Below are positions 53,141-63,744 of a stretch of DNA of 64,000 nucleotides, one piece after another. The notes beneath the pieces were generated by a model. That model searched no databases and was not told where the DNA came from. It worked only from the letters and a program-made list of their open reading frames with translations. The stretch's first letter is position 1, and each line of letters starts with the position of its first letter. Source of the stretch: Aphrocallistes beatrix (taxonomy: Eukaryota > Porifera > Hexactinellida > Sceptrulophora > Aphrocallistidae); assembly GCA_963281255.1 (NCBI GenBank), contig OY725494.1:1935934-1999933 (forward strand). Direction: 5' to 3'. The translations under genes were made by a program, and so were the position numbers.

Positions 53141-54351
53141 AGGGCGTTCAAAAAGTTTACATCATTTGTAAATATTAACTAAACCAACATATCTACTATC
53201 AATGTAATTACACAATGTGTTCAAAGTACTCTCCTTGATTATCGATGCAAAGTTTCAGACGTTCAATCCACTTCGAAAAAGTTTTTTTGTACTCATCTCT
53301 TTCGATACTATGTAGGTAGTGGTAAACGGCGGTTCCCAGGTCGGATCTTGTTGAAAAATGTTTCCCTCCAAGGTGTTTTTTCATTTCTGGAATTAGCCAG
53401 AAGTCGTATGGTGAAAGATCAGGTGAGTAGGGAGGATGTTCTAAAACTTCGAACCCGATTTCATCTATAGTTTGTCTGGTAAGCTTGGAGACATGGGGCC
53501 TGGCATTATCGTGGAGAAGCTTAATTCCACGAGCGCCAGTGCTTGGTCTTCTTGTTTTGTAAAAATCTTCAACCTCTCGTAGACATTTTGATGAGTAAAA
53601 GTCATCATTCATCTTTCCGCCTTTAGGTACAGGTATTTGTGCTACTGGGCCATATGCATAAAAGAATATACTGTATAGCACCTTTTCCTCTCTGAAATCG
53701 GGCCGAGGTTTTGTAAGGGGGATCGAATTTTTTGGGAGCCATGCTTTGCTCCGCTCCTTTCGTTCAGGCTCTGAGAACTTTATCCATGTTTCGTCCCCTG
53801 TAACTATTTTTTTTTTTTTTGTTTCGTCCCCTGTAACTATTTCATATAGTCTTCGTGTATCACAATCTTCATACTTTTTGATGAGCTTTTTTGCACACGA
53901 CACTCTTTGTTTTTTTTGTTCTTTTGTCAGCAATTTTGGTATCCACCTGGCTGAAACCTTCCGCAAATTCAGAACGTCATGCAGAATGTGATGAACTGCT
54001 CCCGTTGAGATGTCTACCGTCTCAGGTTGAATATGCAAGAGCATCATATGAATATACTTTGACGAGCTTTTCATAAATATCGACTGGTTTTTCACCCAAC
54101 AGCGTACACGCTTTGATGAATGCTCTTTGTTCATATTTGCTTGATGAATATTTTGAAGCCATTAAAAATAGACTATCAGAAAGTTGACTAAGTTCAAGAA
54201 TTTCAAATTTCAAAAGTATAATAGCTAGATTCGATTACTTTACAGCAATTTAAAGAGCATCGATAGCCCTATTTTCAGTTATCAATGGTTTCACATTACA
54301 TGCATTACTTTTCTAGCAAGAAGCAAATGATGTAAACTTTTTGAACGCCCT
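53141..54351 (-). mobile_element. mariner element 3 in an OST48 intron
   Basis: Ends AGGGCGTTCAAAAAGTTTAC and complement, with TA at 53139-53140 and 54352-54353. 1211 bp, about 100 bp short of full length because of a deletion in the transposase. It lies just downstream of the OST48 exon's donor site. Confidence 0.92.
53208..54162 (-). pseudogene. mariner 3 transposase with duplicated catalytic motif
   Basis: Begins with an ATG at 54162 (MASKYSSSKYEQRAFIKACT) carrying a first helix-turn-helix. A deletion and frameshift near 54030-54080 remove the second part of the DNA-binding region; the frame then continues VDISTGAVHHILHDVLNL, WIPKLLTKEQ. The first-Asp motif occurs twice: VTGDET, then KKKK, then IVTGDETW (about 53790-53850). 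LLHDNARPHVSKLTRQ and PPYSPDLSPYDFWLIP supply the other Asps, spaced 34 apart. Ends GEYFEHIV at 53208. Inactive. Confidence 0.88.
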
Positions 54352-54378
54352 TAGTAAATAGAAAATATGTGTTGATAC

Positions 54379-54716
54379 CTGCAAACCACCAATTAAGATT
54401 GTTTCTGTTCCTATTGAATGCGGAAAGTAATTAAGTATTTCGTAAGGATGTGATGAATAAGAAGTAGTATATCCTTCAAGAATACTAAATACCAATGGGT
54501 TGCTGTTATTCTTTCTAAACCCTACGCCTTTAAATAGAAATGAAGCGATCGGATCTATCACGTCTGATTTACTAATTAAAAACTGAGAATTTTTAATGCT
54601 TGGATTTTTTAAATGTAGAATATCATTATTTTGGTGAAAGTAATCCTGAACATTTGTATCTGCTTCATCAATATCCATTCCACATTTTATTGCAATATCT
54701 CTCATTAAATTTGTCA
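54379..54716 (-). CDS. DDOST: OST48 / DDOST, one internal exon
   Basis: OST48 is the membrane-anchored 48-kDa subunit of the oligosaccharyltransferase complex in the ER, which transfers N-glycans to nascent proteins. The 338-nt exon encodes TNLMRDIAIKCGMDIDEADT, VQDYFHQNNDILHLKNPSIK and then the strongly conserved run from PIASFLFKGVGFRKNNSNPL through VFSILEGYTTSYSSHPYEIL to YFPHSIGTETILIGGLQ. This matches the middle of the luminal domain of animal OST48 (FRGVG, NPLVLDIL, TSYS, YPHAVG, IAGLQ). The acceptor is a TTTTTTAG at 54717-54724 and the donor is CAG|GTATCA at 54379/54378. No other exon was recognised in the window. Confidence 0.87.
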
Positions 54717-54724
54717 CTAAAAAA

Positions 54725-54999
54725 GGCATAATTACAATTGAAAAGGATTTAATAAGTTTTATTTGATGACATGATCCTGTATTAAATTGTAATTCATTAG
54801 ATCTTACTCCCAATGAAGTAACGAAAGCAAATTGAGATAAAGTTAAAAAAAGTCAATAGAAAATTCGTCGCTTATTTAAATACTAATACAACATTGTCAT
54901 GATTAAGTAGCATGTATCACCAAAACGCAAAACCATTCCTTGAAATTTAGCAAATTTCGTAATCCTCGATTTTCCAGTACGACGAATCATTCGCCATTC
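54725..54999. other. OST48 upstream intron, no further exon seen
   Basis: A minus-strand open extension of the exon runs to 54813 but lies beyond the acceptor and lacks OST48 similarity, so it is taken as intron. Nothing else recognised. Confidence 0.4.
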
Positions 55000-55425
55000 A
55001 AAGATTGACCCATGCCAACCGTTGGAAGGAAGCTAGTCTATATCGAAATTTTTAAATTTCATCAAATGGTGCTAAAATATGTATATAAAGATATGAAAAT
55101 ATACACAAAACCTTTTTGATTGCTATACACTAATAAAATTGAGATCTCGATGTAAGTTATTATTGCATTGAAGTATTAATAACAATGACAGTCAATTGCA
55201 GTGTCTTACAATGATTTCTATTGTGAGTGTGAAGCCATATACTAGATTGTATAGAAAAGGTGTGAAAATTGTTTTCCACCTGTATTGCAGAGGTGTGAGA
55301 ATTTCGCTTAGATCTTCGAAATTAATCGTTGATTCATCATTTGACACAAACATGCTAATTTTCGTACCTATACGACTTTCTTCAATCAATTAGGAGAAAA
55401 AAAATCCTAGTATTTTAATATATAA
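55000..55425 (-). repeat. HINE-like family 2, copy 1
   Basis: Complement of 58155-58570: from CCGTTGGAAGGAAGCTAGTC through TTCGCTTAGATCTTCGAA to CTTTCTTCAATCAATTAGGAG and a TTTTAATATAT end. It contains one partial unit of the 145-bp tandem repeat. Block B's opening (GAATTGATTGAAGAA...TGGCATGT) resembles the first HINE family. Confidence 0.7.
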
Positions 55426-56114
55426 GATTTTAGGTATATGGCAAAACAATCCCAAATCTTATTTAGTTTTATACATTATAATTCAATTAGGATAAAGAAT
55501 ACAAAATCAGGATATTGATTTATTATCCAAACTGCGAAGTATAAAGGCGCACCCACGTGCATATACAGTATGAGACATATAATGGTAAAGTCATTTTAAA
55601 ACTTCCATATTATTCAATTTTTAAGTGCACATATCGAGCCAATATTCGTCAATAGAACCCAAAGAAAAATTGAATACGGGAAAACTCGTCTCAGTGGATT
55701 ACTCGGCCGATAGGAGATTTCGACCCAAAACAATCTGGACGAATGGTAGATCTCGGCCTAATTCAAATGGATTGTATCATCACGTTAACACATTGATATT
55801 CATGTTTTCGTAATTATGTATTAAATTAACACTTAAATAGTTAACACAAAATGTGCAAAACTCAAATAAATAGGAATTAAAATTGAAATAATATATAAAA
55901 TATGTTAGTATTTGGAATCAAACACTTTGTTTTCAATAACTCAAAACATTCTCGACGATTCACCTCTACCGGTTTGAATGCACCTGCATATCGAATCATA
56001 CAATTGAGTTCACCCAAACAGGTTTGCATTAATTCAATATTTCAGATTCTTACCATGATTCTATCAGATCCATAACCAGAACATCTTCAGTTATACTCTG
56101 AACGACCTGAAATA
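55426..56114. other. No gene recognised
   Basis: AT-rich. A 62-codon open stretch at 55625-55813 has no recognisable domain. Confidence 0.3.
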
Positions 56115-56115
56115 T

Positions 56116-56670
56116 AACTTGGTTCTTCAAACGACATCGTTCGAATTAATTGATGGGGGCATACACAATAAACTCTCAGTCGCTAGCAATGGTTATTTAT
56201 ATACCATGAAGTCACTCAAACATAATAGATCTGGCGGGATTACCTGGGGTTTTAGTCTCCGAAGAAAAAATATTACCTGTACCTCAACAGTTCTTCAAAT
56301 TAATTATGTGTTTACACCTGGTTCTAATACACATATCTACCCAGCTGAACTTGGATTTGACATTAAGGTAAAGATTACGAAGAAAGCACACCAACAATCA
56401 AAGAAAAACATATTTCGTTCTGCTTCCGCAATAGTAGAAGATGACATCAGAAGAGACGGAGCTCACCATATTATGTTTGCCTCGTTGCCGCAACTCCAGC
56501 TTTTAAATCATGAAAGTGATATCTACTGTGATGCTAATTTCAAAGTTTTCTGGCAATACTTTTGTCTGCTGTTTAGGATTCATTCTTTTATGGGTGATAC
56601 TAGTAATTGTGAGAATGTCTACCCGCATTCATCAAGAAGGCAAGTCGTCGGAACAGAGAATATAAAGTAG
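56116..56670 (+). pseudogene. FLYWCH/MULE transposase relic 3
   Basis: The first part reads FELIDGGIHNKLSVASNGYLY, then SGGITWGFSLRRKNITCTST and H-x-H (NTHIYP), a FLYWCH zinc finger (56150-56350) with the second motif's W kept but its first Cys replaced. Then the MULE spacer (KITKKAHQQSKKNIFRSASA) and LPQLQLLNHESDIYCDANFKVFWQYFCLLFRIHSF (56485-56590), where the usual W-x-x-DGTF box has changed to CDANFK. The first Asp may survive. The frame stops at 56668-56670 without the rest. Clearly broken. A third MULE lineage member in this window. Confidence 0.7.
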
Positions 56671-57479
56671 TATTCAATGATGTTAAGGTTGGTGTTTCCT
56701 TCCAGAACTACCTCAAAAAGTTCACATTATTTTCTCCTGAAATTTTTTGTGGAAACTGTTCTCGATGAGTAATCTGCAAAAATACACCTTTCTTATTTTT
56801 TTCTCCAAATCACCTAATTTATAGAGGACATTCAAAGAAACTTCAATGGCTTATGCCTCTTTTACTCGATTATTCTTGCACGAAATGGTTGAATAAAGAA
56901 AATAATAGGAATAGAATTTTCAATTTTAACCCAATTAATTTTTTTCTTTCTAATTTCGTTGTTACAATATTTAGAAGCAGATTTTCGAAAGGAAAATATT
57001 TTAAAGTTTTTCTAAAGTAGAATATCGAAAATCTGTTTCCATCATTTTGTTCTACTTGACAAGATCTTTCCAAAACCGTCGAGTTTTTAATCTACGACTT
57101 TTATAACTAAAGATTACTCCTTTGTAAAATTGATTTTTTTCAAGTGCTAAAAACAGGCTACAAAGCAATTTCTTCGGAAAGGCTTGATATCCATTAGTTT
57201 TTACTGTATCCTAGTATTAAATAACATCCAAACATCTTAAATCAAAAACTTATAGTAGAACTTAACTTCAAAATATGGCATATCAAATATTTTCACATTA
57301 TGACACCTTTAAAAAGTGTTGAAAAATTGTCAGGTATGACTGTGGACCCAAAAATGACCATGTCCGATAGTATCCGCCGAAATTCTATATCCATTACTTT
57401 ATTTGACTATGCCAGGGAGTTATTTCAATGCTGAATTCGTGCTCAGCACTAAATTTCCAGTTATTAGATATATATATCG
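56671..57479. other. No gene recognised
   Basis: Probably decayed continuation of the MULE relic at first (FNDVKVGVSFQNYLKK-like text near 56680), then anonymous AT-rich DNA. Confidence 0.3.
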
Positions 57480-57616
57480 ACCATATTTGAGAATATTTTG
57501 GTTGCCTTTTCCTAGCAACGGTCAGGAATGTGACAAAATTCCTGGCCGTTGCCAGGAATTTTGTCACATTCCTGACCGCAAGTACGGTCAAACAAAAATG
57601 TTTCCAAATATGGTCA
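57480..57616. repeat. Foldback element with perfect 28-bp inner stem
   Basis: 57519-57546 (CGGTCAGGAATGTGACAAAA...) and 57551-57578 are exact complements around a 4-nt CGTT loop. The pairing continues imperfectly outward to GACCATATTT / AAATATGGTC at 57479-57617. No coding capacity. Confidence 0.93.
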
Positions 57617-57617
57617 A

Positions 57618-58149
57618 TATATTAAAAAGATGATCTGGCACTGTTAAAAGAAGTTATAGCTGTGGGACATTTGCATTTAAAATGTGTCGTTTTTAGAGCG
57701 ACACCAGGTGATTGATACAAGTGGCTCAAAGTGGCGAAATATTAGGGCTAGAGTTATAAAAATCGGAATTATTGTTTAGAACCCCTCTAACGATCTAAAA
57801 ATGATAAAAAAGCAATTTCGGCACATTTTTAGTAAAAAACAAGTGTCCCATGGGAAACACTAACCTTAAGGAAATAATCCCAACCATAAATCCAATCAAG
57901 CTCAATACGGATTTTGAATCAGGCATCTGGAACGGAGCAAGGAAAGTATTCCCGGAAATTACCATTAGTGGGTACAACTTCCATTGGGCACAAGCTCTAT
58001 GGAGAAAGGTTAGGGATTTTGGCTAGCAGTCCCATATCGTACATGTGGATATATAAACGAATATATTGTTTTTATTTGCACTACCTTATTTCATTCCGCA
58101 AGAACATACAGTAGGATGTCATAGTTATTTAGAATTAAAGAAGAACAAG
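57618..58149. other. No gene recognised
   Basis: No supported frame or repeat. Confidence 0.3.
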
Positions 58150-58890
58150 TATCTAATATATTAAAACGCTAGGATTTTTGCTTGTTTGTGTGTCCGAATT
58201 GATTGAAGAATTGGCAAGTCATACAATAGAGATACGAAAATTGGCATGTAGGTATCAAATGATGAATCTACGATTAAGTTCGAAGATCTAAGCGAAATTT
58301 TCACACCTCTGCAAAAAAACGGAAAATTTTTTTCACACCTTTTCAATACAACACTATGTACGGCTTCACCATCACAATAGTAATCATTGTACGACACTAT
58401 TGTAATCTGACATTGTTATTAATACTTCAAACCAAAAACTTATGTAAGATCTCAATTATATTATAGTGCATAGCAATAAAAAAGTATTATGCATAATTTC
58501 ACACCTTTATGTACATATTTAACAACATTTGATTAATTTTAAAAATTGGCTGGGACTAGCTTCCAACGGTTAACATGGTGTTGTTAGGAGGTGTAGATTT
58601 CGAATATCATATTTTCAGATCGATATAATATTTTTTTGTCCATTTTTGTTTACAACACGTAGATACAACAAGTAAACAAATTACAAAGAAAGGCTAAAGA
58701 CTGGCTTCAAACGATTGAAATGGGGTTTTTAGGGATGTAGATTTCGAATATTATATTTTCAGATCAATATGATAAACTATTTTGTTTATGTTTGTTTACA
58801 ATAGATACATAAAGCAAACAAATCTCAAAATGATGACACAAACAAGCTTTTAATAGTTGACATGGGGTTTTTGGATGTAGATTTCAAAAA
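58150..58890 (+). repeat. HINE-like family 2, copy 2, with 145-bp tandem array
   Basis: Block 'TATATTAAAACGCTAGGATT', then GAATTGATTGAAGAATTGGC and onward as in copy 1, then tandem units starting at 58560, 58705 and 58847 (CTTC-AACGGTT..., GTGTAGATTTCGAATATCAT, TTTTGTTTACAA). It probably forms the 5' region of the Helentron-like gene at 59215. Confidence 0.8.
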
Positions 58891-59214
58891 TCACAAGGGA
58901 AGGTGTTTATTCTCGCCTTACCTTCGCCTCCTGAGCTATTGCTGCATCTACTGACGGCTACTGACATTTGAGCCAGAGCATTCAGAAAGCACATTCGAGC
59001 TTATAACTCTGCTCTAGCGTTCGCTTCACTCAGCGTTTGTCTCGATAAAGAGTCAGTGCTAAGCACTGAGTTCTATTTAAAGTAAACTATATAAATTTTC
59101 TGTTCATTCAAATTTGAATTAATTATTGAACTATAGTCCTAAATAATTACTATAATGGCTTTCTTTAACTAATTGATCATAAAATTTTGTCTTGTTCTTT
59201 GTTCAATTTTTTCT

Positions 59215-59830
59215 CTTTAGAAATACCCCGTCTAAAGAATAAACGTGGACGTTCTTGCGAGAAACGTTTTGATAGTGATGCGCAGCGTAAGAGATTTGCG
59301 CGGTTGAGTGAAACCAGGCAAGGGAAGCCCGCCTTAATCACCAAAGTACCAGGTTACTCATTACGCGAAGCAGAGCTCTCCGGAGAAGACTGTGCGGCTT
59401 GAAGTTCAGCTGAAATACCAGACTGCTCATTTCGAGAAGCAGAGCTCTCAAGAGAAAGCTGAGCGGTTTGAAGCGCAGTTGAAGTACCAGATACTAGGAA
59501 TACAAAGCAGAATTCTTTAGAGAGTCTGAGATCTGTGCATATGATATCACAGAACGTATCAGTTAGCCAAGAGTAGAGGTAAAACTAACTTTGCATTTCT
59601 TAATATTGCACGTTCTATGCAAGTAACTGAAATTTCTGATGACATGATTGACGAATTTTCAGGTGGTCGGATGGAATATCACTGTTCATATTGTAATGCT
59701 AAATTTTAGAGAGTGACAAACTCTCCACTAGCACTAAGGATGACTTCAAGTTTCCATCAGCTGCGGACAAGGGAAGATGGTTATTCCCCACAGGTGTAAA
59801 TTCTTTACGAAAAAAGAAAAAATTATCAAA
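59215..59830 (+). pseudogene. Helentron Rep N-terminal region (coiled-coil repeats and zinc-finger-like box)
   Basis: Starts after a possible acceptor (TTTTTCTCTTTAG at 59208-59220) with RLKNKRGRSCEKRFDSDAQR. Three units of about 69 bp follow (59350-59500), each rich in E, R, Q and K (EVQLKYQTAHFEKQSSQE; EAQLKYQ), like the basic coiled-coil repeats at the front of Helentron proteins. In another frame FAFLNIARSMQVTEISDDMI and DEFSGGRMEYHCSYCNAKF (about 59600-59708) match the DEHSGGSMTYSC box of the 25.5-kb Helitron. TAG at 59707-59709 ends it. No Rep or helicase follows, so the copy is truncated. A different lineage from the 25-30 kb copy. Confidence 0.7.
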
Positions 59831-60329
59831 GCAAAAGAGTGAATGGACTGGGTAATACAATGTTCTATACATTAGAAACCGAAATTATTACCCTCTGTGA
59901 GGTCCAGAAAAACAATTATTTTCAAATCTAATTTCTGACATTTTCTCCGTATACAGTAATACAGCTAAGCCGAAAAAGGTTTGGTTACCATAAATCCAAT
60001 TATATGTTTTTCTATCGAATAGCAAGTCATGTATGGATTTAATAGTACATTGTACTAGTTTGAGAACAGTATCCGATTGTCTTGACTCCTTTTCCATAAA
60101 TGGTTATATTGCACATCACTATTAATATATTAATATTTGAAATTCACTTAGCTCTAAACTCGATACTAGTTATGACAACATCATGCTCAAATGATCATGA
60201 ATAGAATTGACAATTCACCCATTTGCATATAAACCCTTTCATAAATTTCCATATATAAATTTGTTTAGTATTTCGGAATTCCTTCTTGAAGTTAACTATT
60301 CAAAAAATATTTTCAACATGGCCATACAA
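59831..60329. other. No gene recognised
   Basis: AT-rich DNA between the Helentron fragment and an unidentified transposon-like gene. Confidence 0.3.
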
Positions 60330-62289
60330 ATGAAGTATCAGATCCTTATGATAATTACCATCTTGATAATCTTTATCGAGTTTGTCGGTTATGCTATAAA
60401 CAACGTACTTCTAAGGCTCTGCCCAGGGAATCGCTTAGGCAACCAATTTCACAATTGATATCCAAAAGAGCTCAGGAATATTATCAAATAAACTTTACAT
60501 CAGAGATAGCTGATCTGTGCAAACCAAAAGTTCTTTGTAGCATTTGTCGGGCTAGATTATCCAAACTTGAAACGGGCAAATTAACTATCGAGAAACGGGA
60601 AAAAGATCGTCCAAATGTTGAGTTTCTTCCAAGAGTTGTAGATAATATATGTATCACTCGAAGTACTTTGGGATGTAACTCAGAAAATCGATGTCAGATT
60701 TGCCAGATCAACGCATCTTCTCTCAGTAATTTCATGGTCAAGTATAAAAATCAAGCCCCTAGAACTGGTAGACCTTTTGGGTATGAAGGCAGAGAAAGTG
60801 TCCATGGAAGTTTGAGCGTTGAAGCTGTTCGAGATATTCAGAGGTTGGGCTATCTAGGTCTTGGCAAGCATTCTTACAGGGAATTAGGTCGAATTCTACG
60901 ACGAGAAGGAATTACGTTTCCTACTGGTGGAATCAAGGGGGCTTAGGATGAAAAATGGTCAGTCTTTGGAAATACTTTTGCTCCAATTACTCTTCCAATA
61001 TGTCCTGGAAATACGTATGAGTATTTCACCAGAGCCGACGCCATTTGGTTTTTGCACAGACAACGAACGCCTTTCAAATATTATCACACACAATCAAATT
61101 GAATCGAATATCTCGTTTAAAGTTACAAATCGATGGAGGGAAAGATTTCTTAAAAATGTCTATCAATATTATATCGATGAAGCCTGGTAGCTTGTATTTC
61201 CCCACTCCTAATAGTGTCCTAACTAACTTTGTCATTGCCATGGGAAAGGGTCCTGAGAACTATCACAATCTGAAACAATTGTTTACTTATCCATCAATAA
61301 CTAGATTATTCACATCCGATTTTCTTATCCAAATTGCTTGTGATTTCAAAGTGCAGCTCTGCTAGTTGGAATTCAGCAAGCTTCAAGTAACTTTCCCTGT
61401 CCTTTTTGTTTATGGTGTAATGGTACTTTATGTACCGGTATACCAGCCGAATCCAGGAAGCGGGAAGAAATGATGAAAGATCTCTACATTAAAAATCATA
61501 ATGTCGTCAATGAACCGATTATCAGCTGGTCAGAGTCAGTAATGGAAAAATTGCTCTTGCTCCATTACATATTCTTTTGGGCTTGGTAAACAAATATACA
61601 GTGATGCGAGGCCTGGTGAGAGTTCATCGAATCGAAGAGAACGTAACCTCTTCAAACTTCATTGCACAGCACTGTACAAGTATAAGGTATTCAGATCAGA
61701 TTATTGGAATTGTACACGAAGAAATTCATGCTCAAGACTCTTGGACAATTTGGAAGATATTCAATTCCCAAAGAATTCAATGAAACTCGTTAATGCGTTA
61801 ATTGCATTGAAGCATGTGAAAGAGAAGTGCCTAGGCAATGTAAAAAGTCAAGGATGGCAGGACAGCATCAGAAATTTTCGCAAGGCTTGGCATGATACAG
61901 GCTTGTCATGGTCTCTGAAATCACAAATCCTTTCAGACCATTATGAGGAGTATTTCAACCATTATGAAAGTATTGATGATGCAGGAGCTGCTATTAGTTC
62001 AGAGCAAAGTGGAGAAATGCTCCATTCTCGATTACAAAGGGTATGGGATCTTCGCTTTAAGACTCGAGCAGATAATTCTCTCTACTCACAGCGTCTTGTT
62101 GATTGTATGGTTACATACAATTATAACCTGAAATGGGATAGAGCTGTAAGATCAAGCACAGGAGAGTAAGAAAAACATATTGAGGAAATTGAAATCAACA
62201 ACGAATCGATTGAGGTGGATGAAGAGAGAGTAGAACTGCACAATTGGATAACTGATCCTGAAAATTCAAAGATAAGCGATTCAGATTGA
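60330..62289 (+). pseudogene. Unidentified transposon-like gene with Cys-rich N-terminus
   Basis: Readable across frames: a two-part Cys motif (CYRQRTSKA... and CKPKVLCSICRARLSKL, about 60390-60560), CQICQINASSL, PRTGRPFGYEGRESVHG, then after shifts VLTNFVIAMGKGPENYHNLK and LLVGIQQASSNFPCPFCLWC (61350-61420). Next come LHYIFFWAW / LGLVNKYTVMRGL (61560-61610) and the largest block, LDNLEDIQFPKNSMKLVNAL to KWDRAVRSSTGE (61741-62169), with SEQSGEMLHSRLQRVWDLRF and YSQRLVDCMVTYNYN. The CPFC box, LGLVNK and SEQSGE-x-x-H order recalls large uncharacterised animal transposon proteins, but I cannot name the superfamily. At least five frame changes. Both ends uncertain. Confidence 0.5.
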
Positions 62290-62498
62290 TTCAATAGACT
62301 AATTAGCACTAACATACTGCTCTTTGTGAATTACCCAGAAATATATTACTATATTTATTAGTTATAACAATACAACAAAGTCTTTCGAAATGATGACGTA
62401 TTAATTAATGATGATGAGTAACAGCATGTATTTTCTGATCGTTGTTAACAGTAGTATGGTAACCATCCATATCTATGAGATACATATAAATATATATA

Positions 62499-63735
62499 CA
62501 GGGTGACAAATAAGTTCTGTCCCATTTAAAAATTGTTATAACTTTATCATAAGACGAGATATTAACTTGTAATTTTGCTGAAGGTTATCTTAGTACATAC
62601 ATATTCATTACAAATTTAGCTGTTCAATGTAGCCTCCCTTGTTTTCGATAACGGCCCTCAGTCGCTTAGGAACGGATTCAACAGCGATACGCATCGTTTC
62701 CTGTGGAATTCTCGCCCATTCTCTGCAAAGAGAGCTTTTTAGAGACTCGATACTCTTGTGGCTGGTAGAGCAAGCATTTGTCTCCAATATTGACCATATC
62801 GAAAAGTCCAGAGGATTGAGATCCGAACTGGATGGCGGCCATTCCTCCTTCGAAATGAAATCTGGAATATTCGTTCGTAGCCACTCTTGGTTGATATTCG
62901 CGGTATGTGCAGGAGCTCCGTCTTGCTGGAACAAAAATGGACGATTATTGAACATTGTCTTACCAAGATCTTTCACTATAGGCTTTAAAACGAGCTCTAG
63001 ATACTTGACAGCGTTGTATTTCACGCCTGGTAGGATAAAAACTAGGGGAGTGCGGCCTTTTGAGGATATTCCGGCCCAAACCATCACTGACTGAGGTTTA
63101 TGTACTCTTTTAACCAATCTATACTCGTCTGGGATAGTGGAAGAAGAAGAGGACAATATCCGATCGTTTTGGTATTTAGGGCTTGCTCAACTGTAAATAA
63201 TTTCTCATCAGCAAATATTATCTGATCCAGTCCATGACTTGCGAAATGGTCACGTAGAATTTTACTTCTTGCTAACCTTCTGCTTGATCGCTGCCGAAAT
63301 AAAGTGGACTTTCCTTCATTTATAAGGAAATAGGCCTAGATCTCTTTTTACAATTGTACGATAAGATTCCCAAGAGATTTTAATTTCTGACGCTATTTTT
63401 CGAATCGAACGTCGCGGATTTCGCCAAATCCGATTCCGCACAACCTTTCTGTTCCGTATGTTGGTTGCAGAGACGGGACGTCCACTTCTTGGCCTGTCTG
63501 TGGTGTTGACAATGTCCCTATACCTTTTGATAGTGCGGTATATGAATTTACGTCGCGTTTTGGGGAAATCCATAAATTTCAATATTTCGCTTCGGACTTT
63601 TCCCTTGAAGGTAAAATTAAATAATAGCCGCCCTGTCTTCTTCCATGATTCAAAAAAATTTTTAATTGGTTCCGATTGTTTGAAATAACTTAGAAATATG
63701 ATTACAACAAGCACGCTTCGCAAAACAAATTAATC
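62499..63735 (-). mobile_element. maT-like (DD37D) element, right end not found
   Basis: The left terminus CAGGGTGACAAATAAGTTCT follows a TA run and matches the terminus of the 40559-41328 MITE. A transposase relic fills the unit on the minus strand. The opposite terminus is absent, perhaps removed where the 140-bp tandem array begins. Confidence 0.75.
62608..63723 (-). pseudogene. maT-like transposase (DD37D), frameshifted
   Basis: N-terminal piece (63723-63316): helix-turn-helix text EILKFMDFPKTRRKFIYRTI, GRPVSATN and IRKIASEIKISWESYRTIVK. A frame change near 63320 leads to INEGKSTLFRQRSSRRLARS and IIFADEKLFTVEQALN (first Asp, about 63190-63225). Another near 63160 leads to the C-terminal piece (to 62608): VMVWAGISSKGRTPLVFI, FLFQQDGAPAHTAN (second Asp) and WPPSSSDLNPLDFSIW (third Asp), with 37 residues between the last two. 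That spacing and the CAGGGTGACA terminus fit the maT group of IS630/Tc1/mariner. Dead by two shifts. Confidence 0.85.
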
Positions 63736-63744
63736 ATCAAATTT

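Noticed and set aside
54313-54813. 166-codon minus-strand frame taken as a whole gene
   Set aside because: Only 54379-54716 resembles OST48 and is bounded by splice sites; the rest is intron and mariner end.
55192-55393. Overlapping frames on both strands at 55.2-55.4 kb
   Set aside because: They lie in the second HINE-like family and recur, broken differently, at 58161-58397.
62639-63094. 151-codon plus-strand frame opposite the maT-like transposase
   Set aside because: It is the antisense shadow of the clearly recognisable minus-strand gene.
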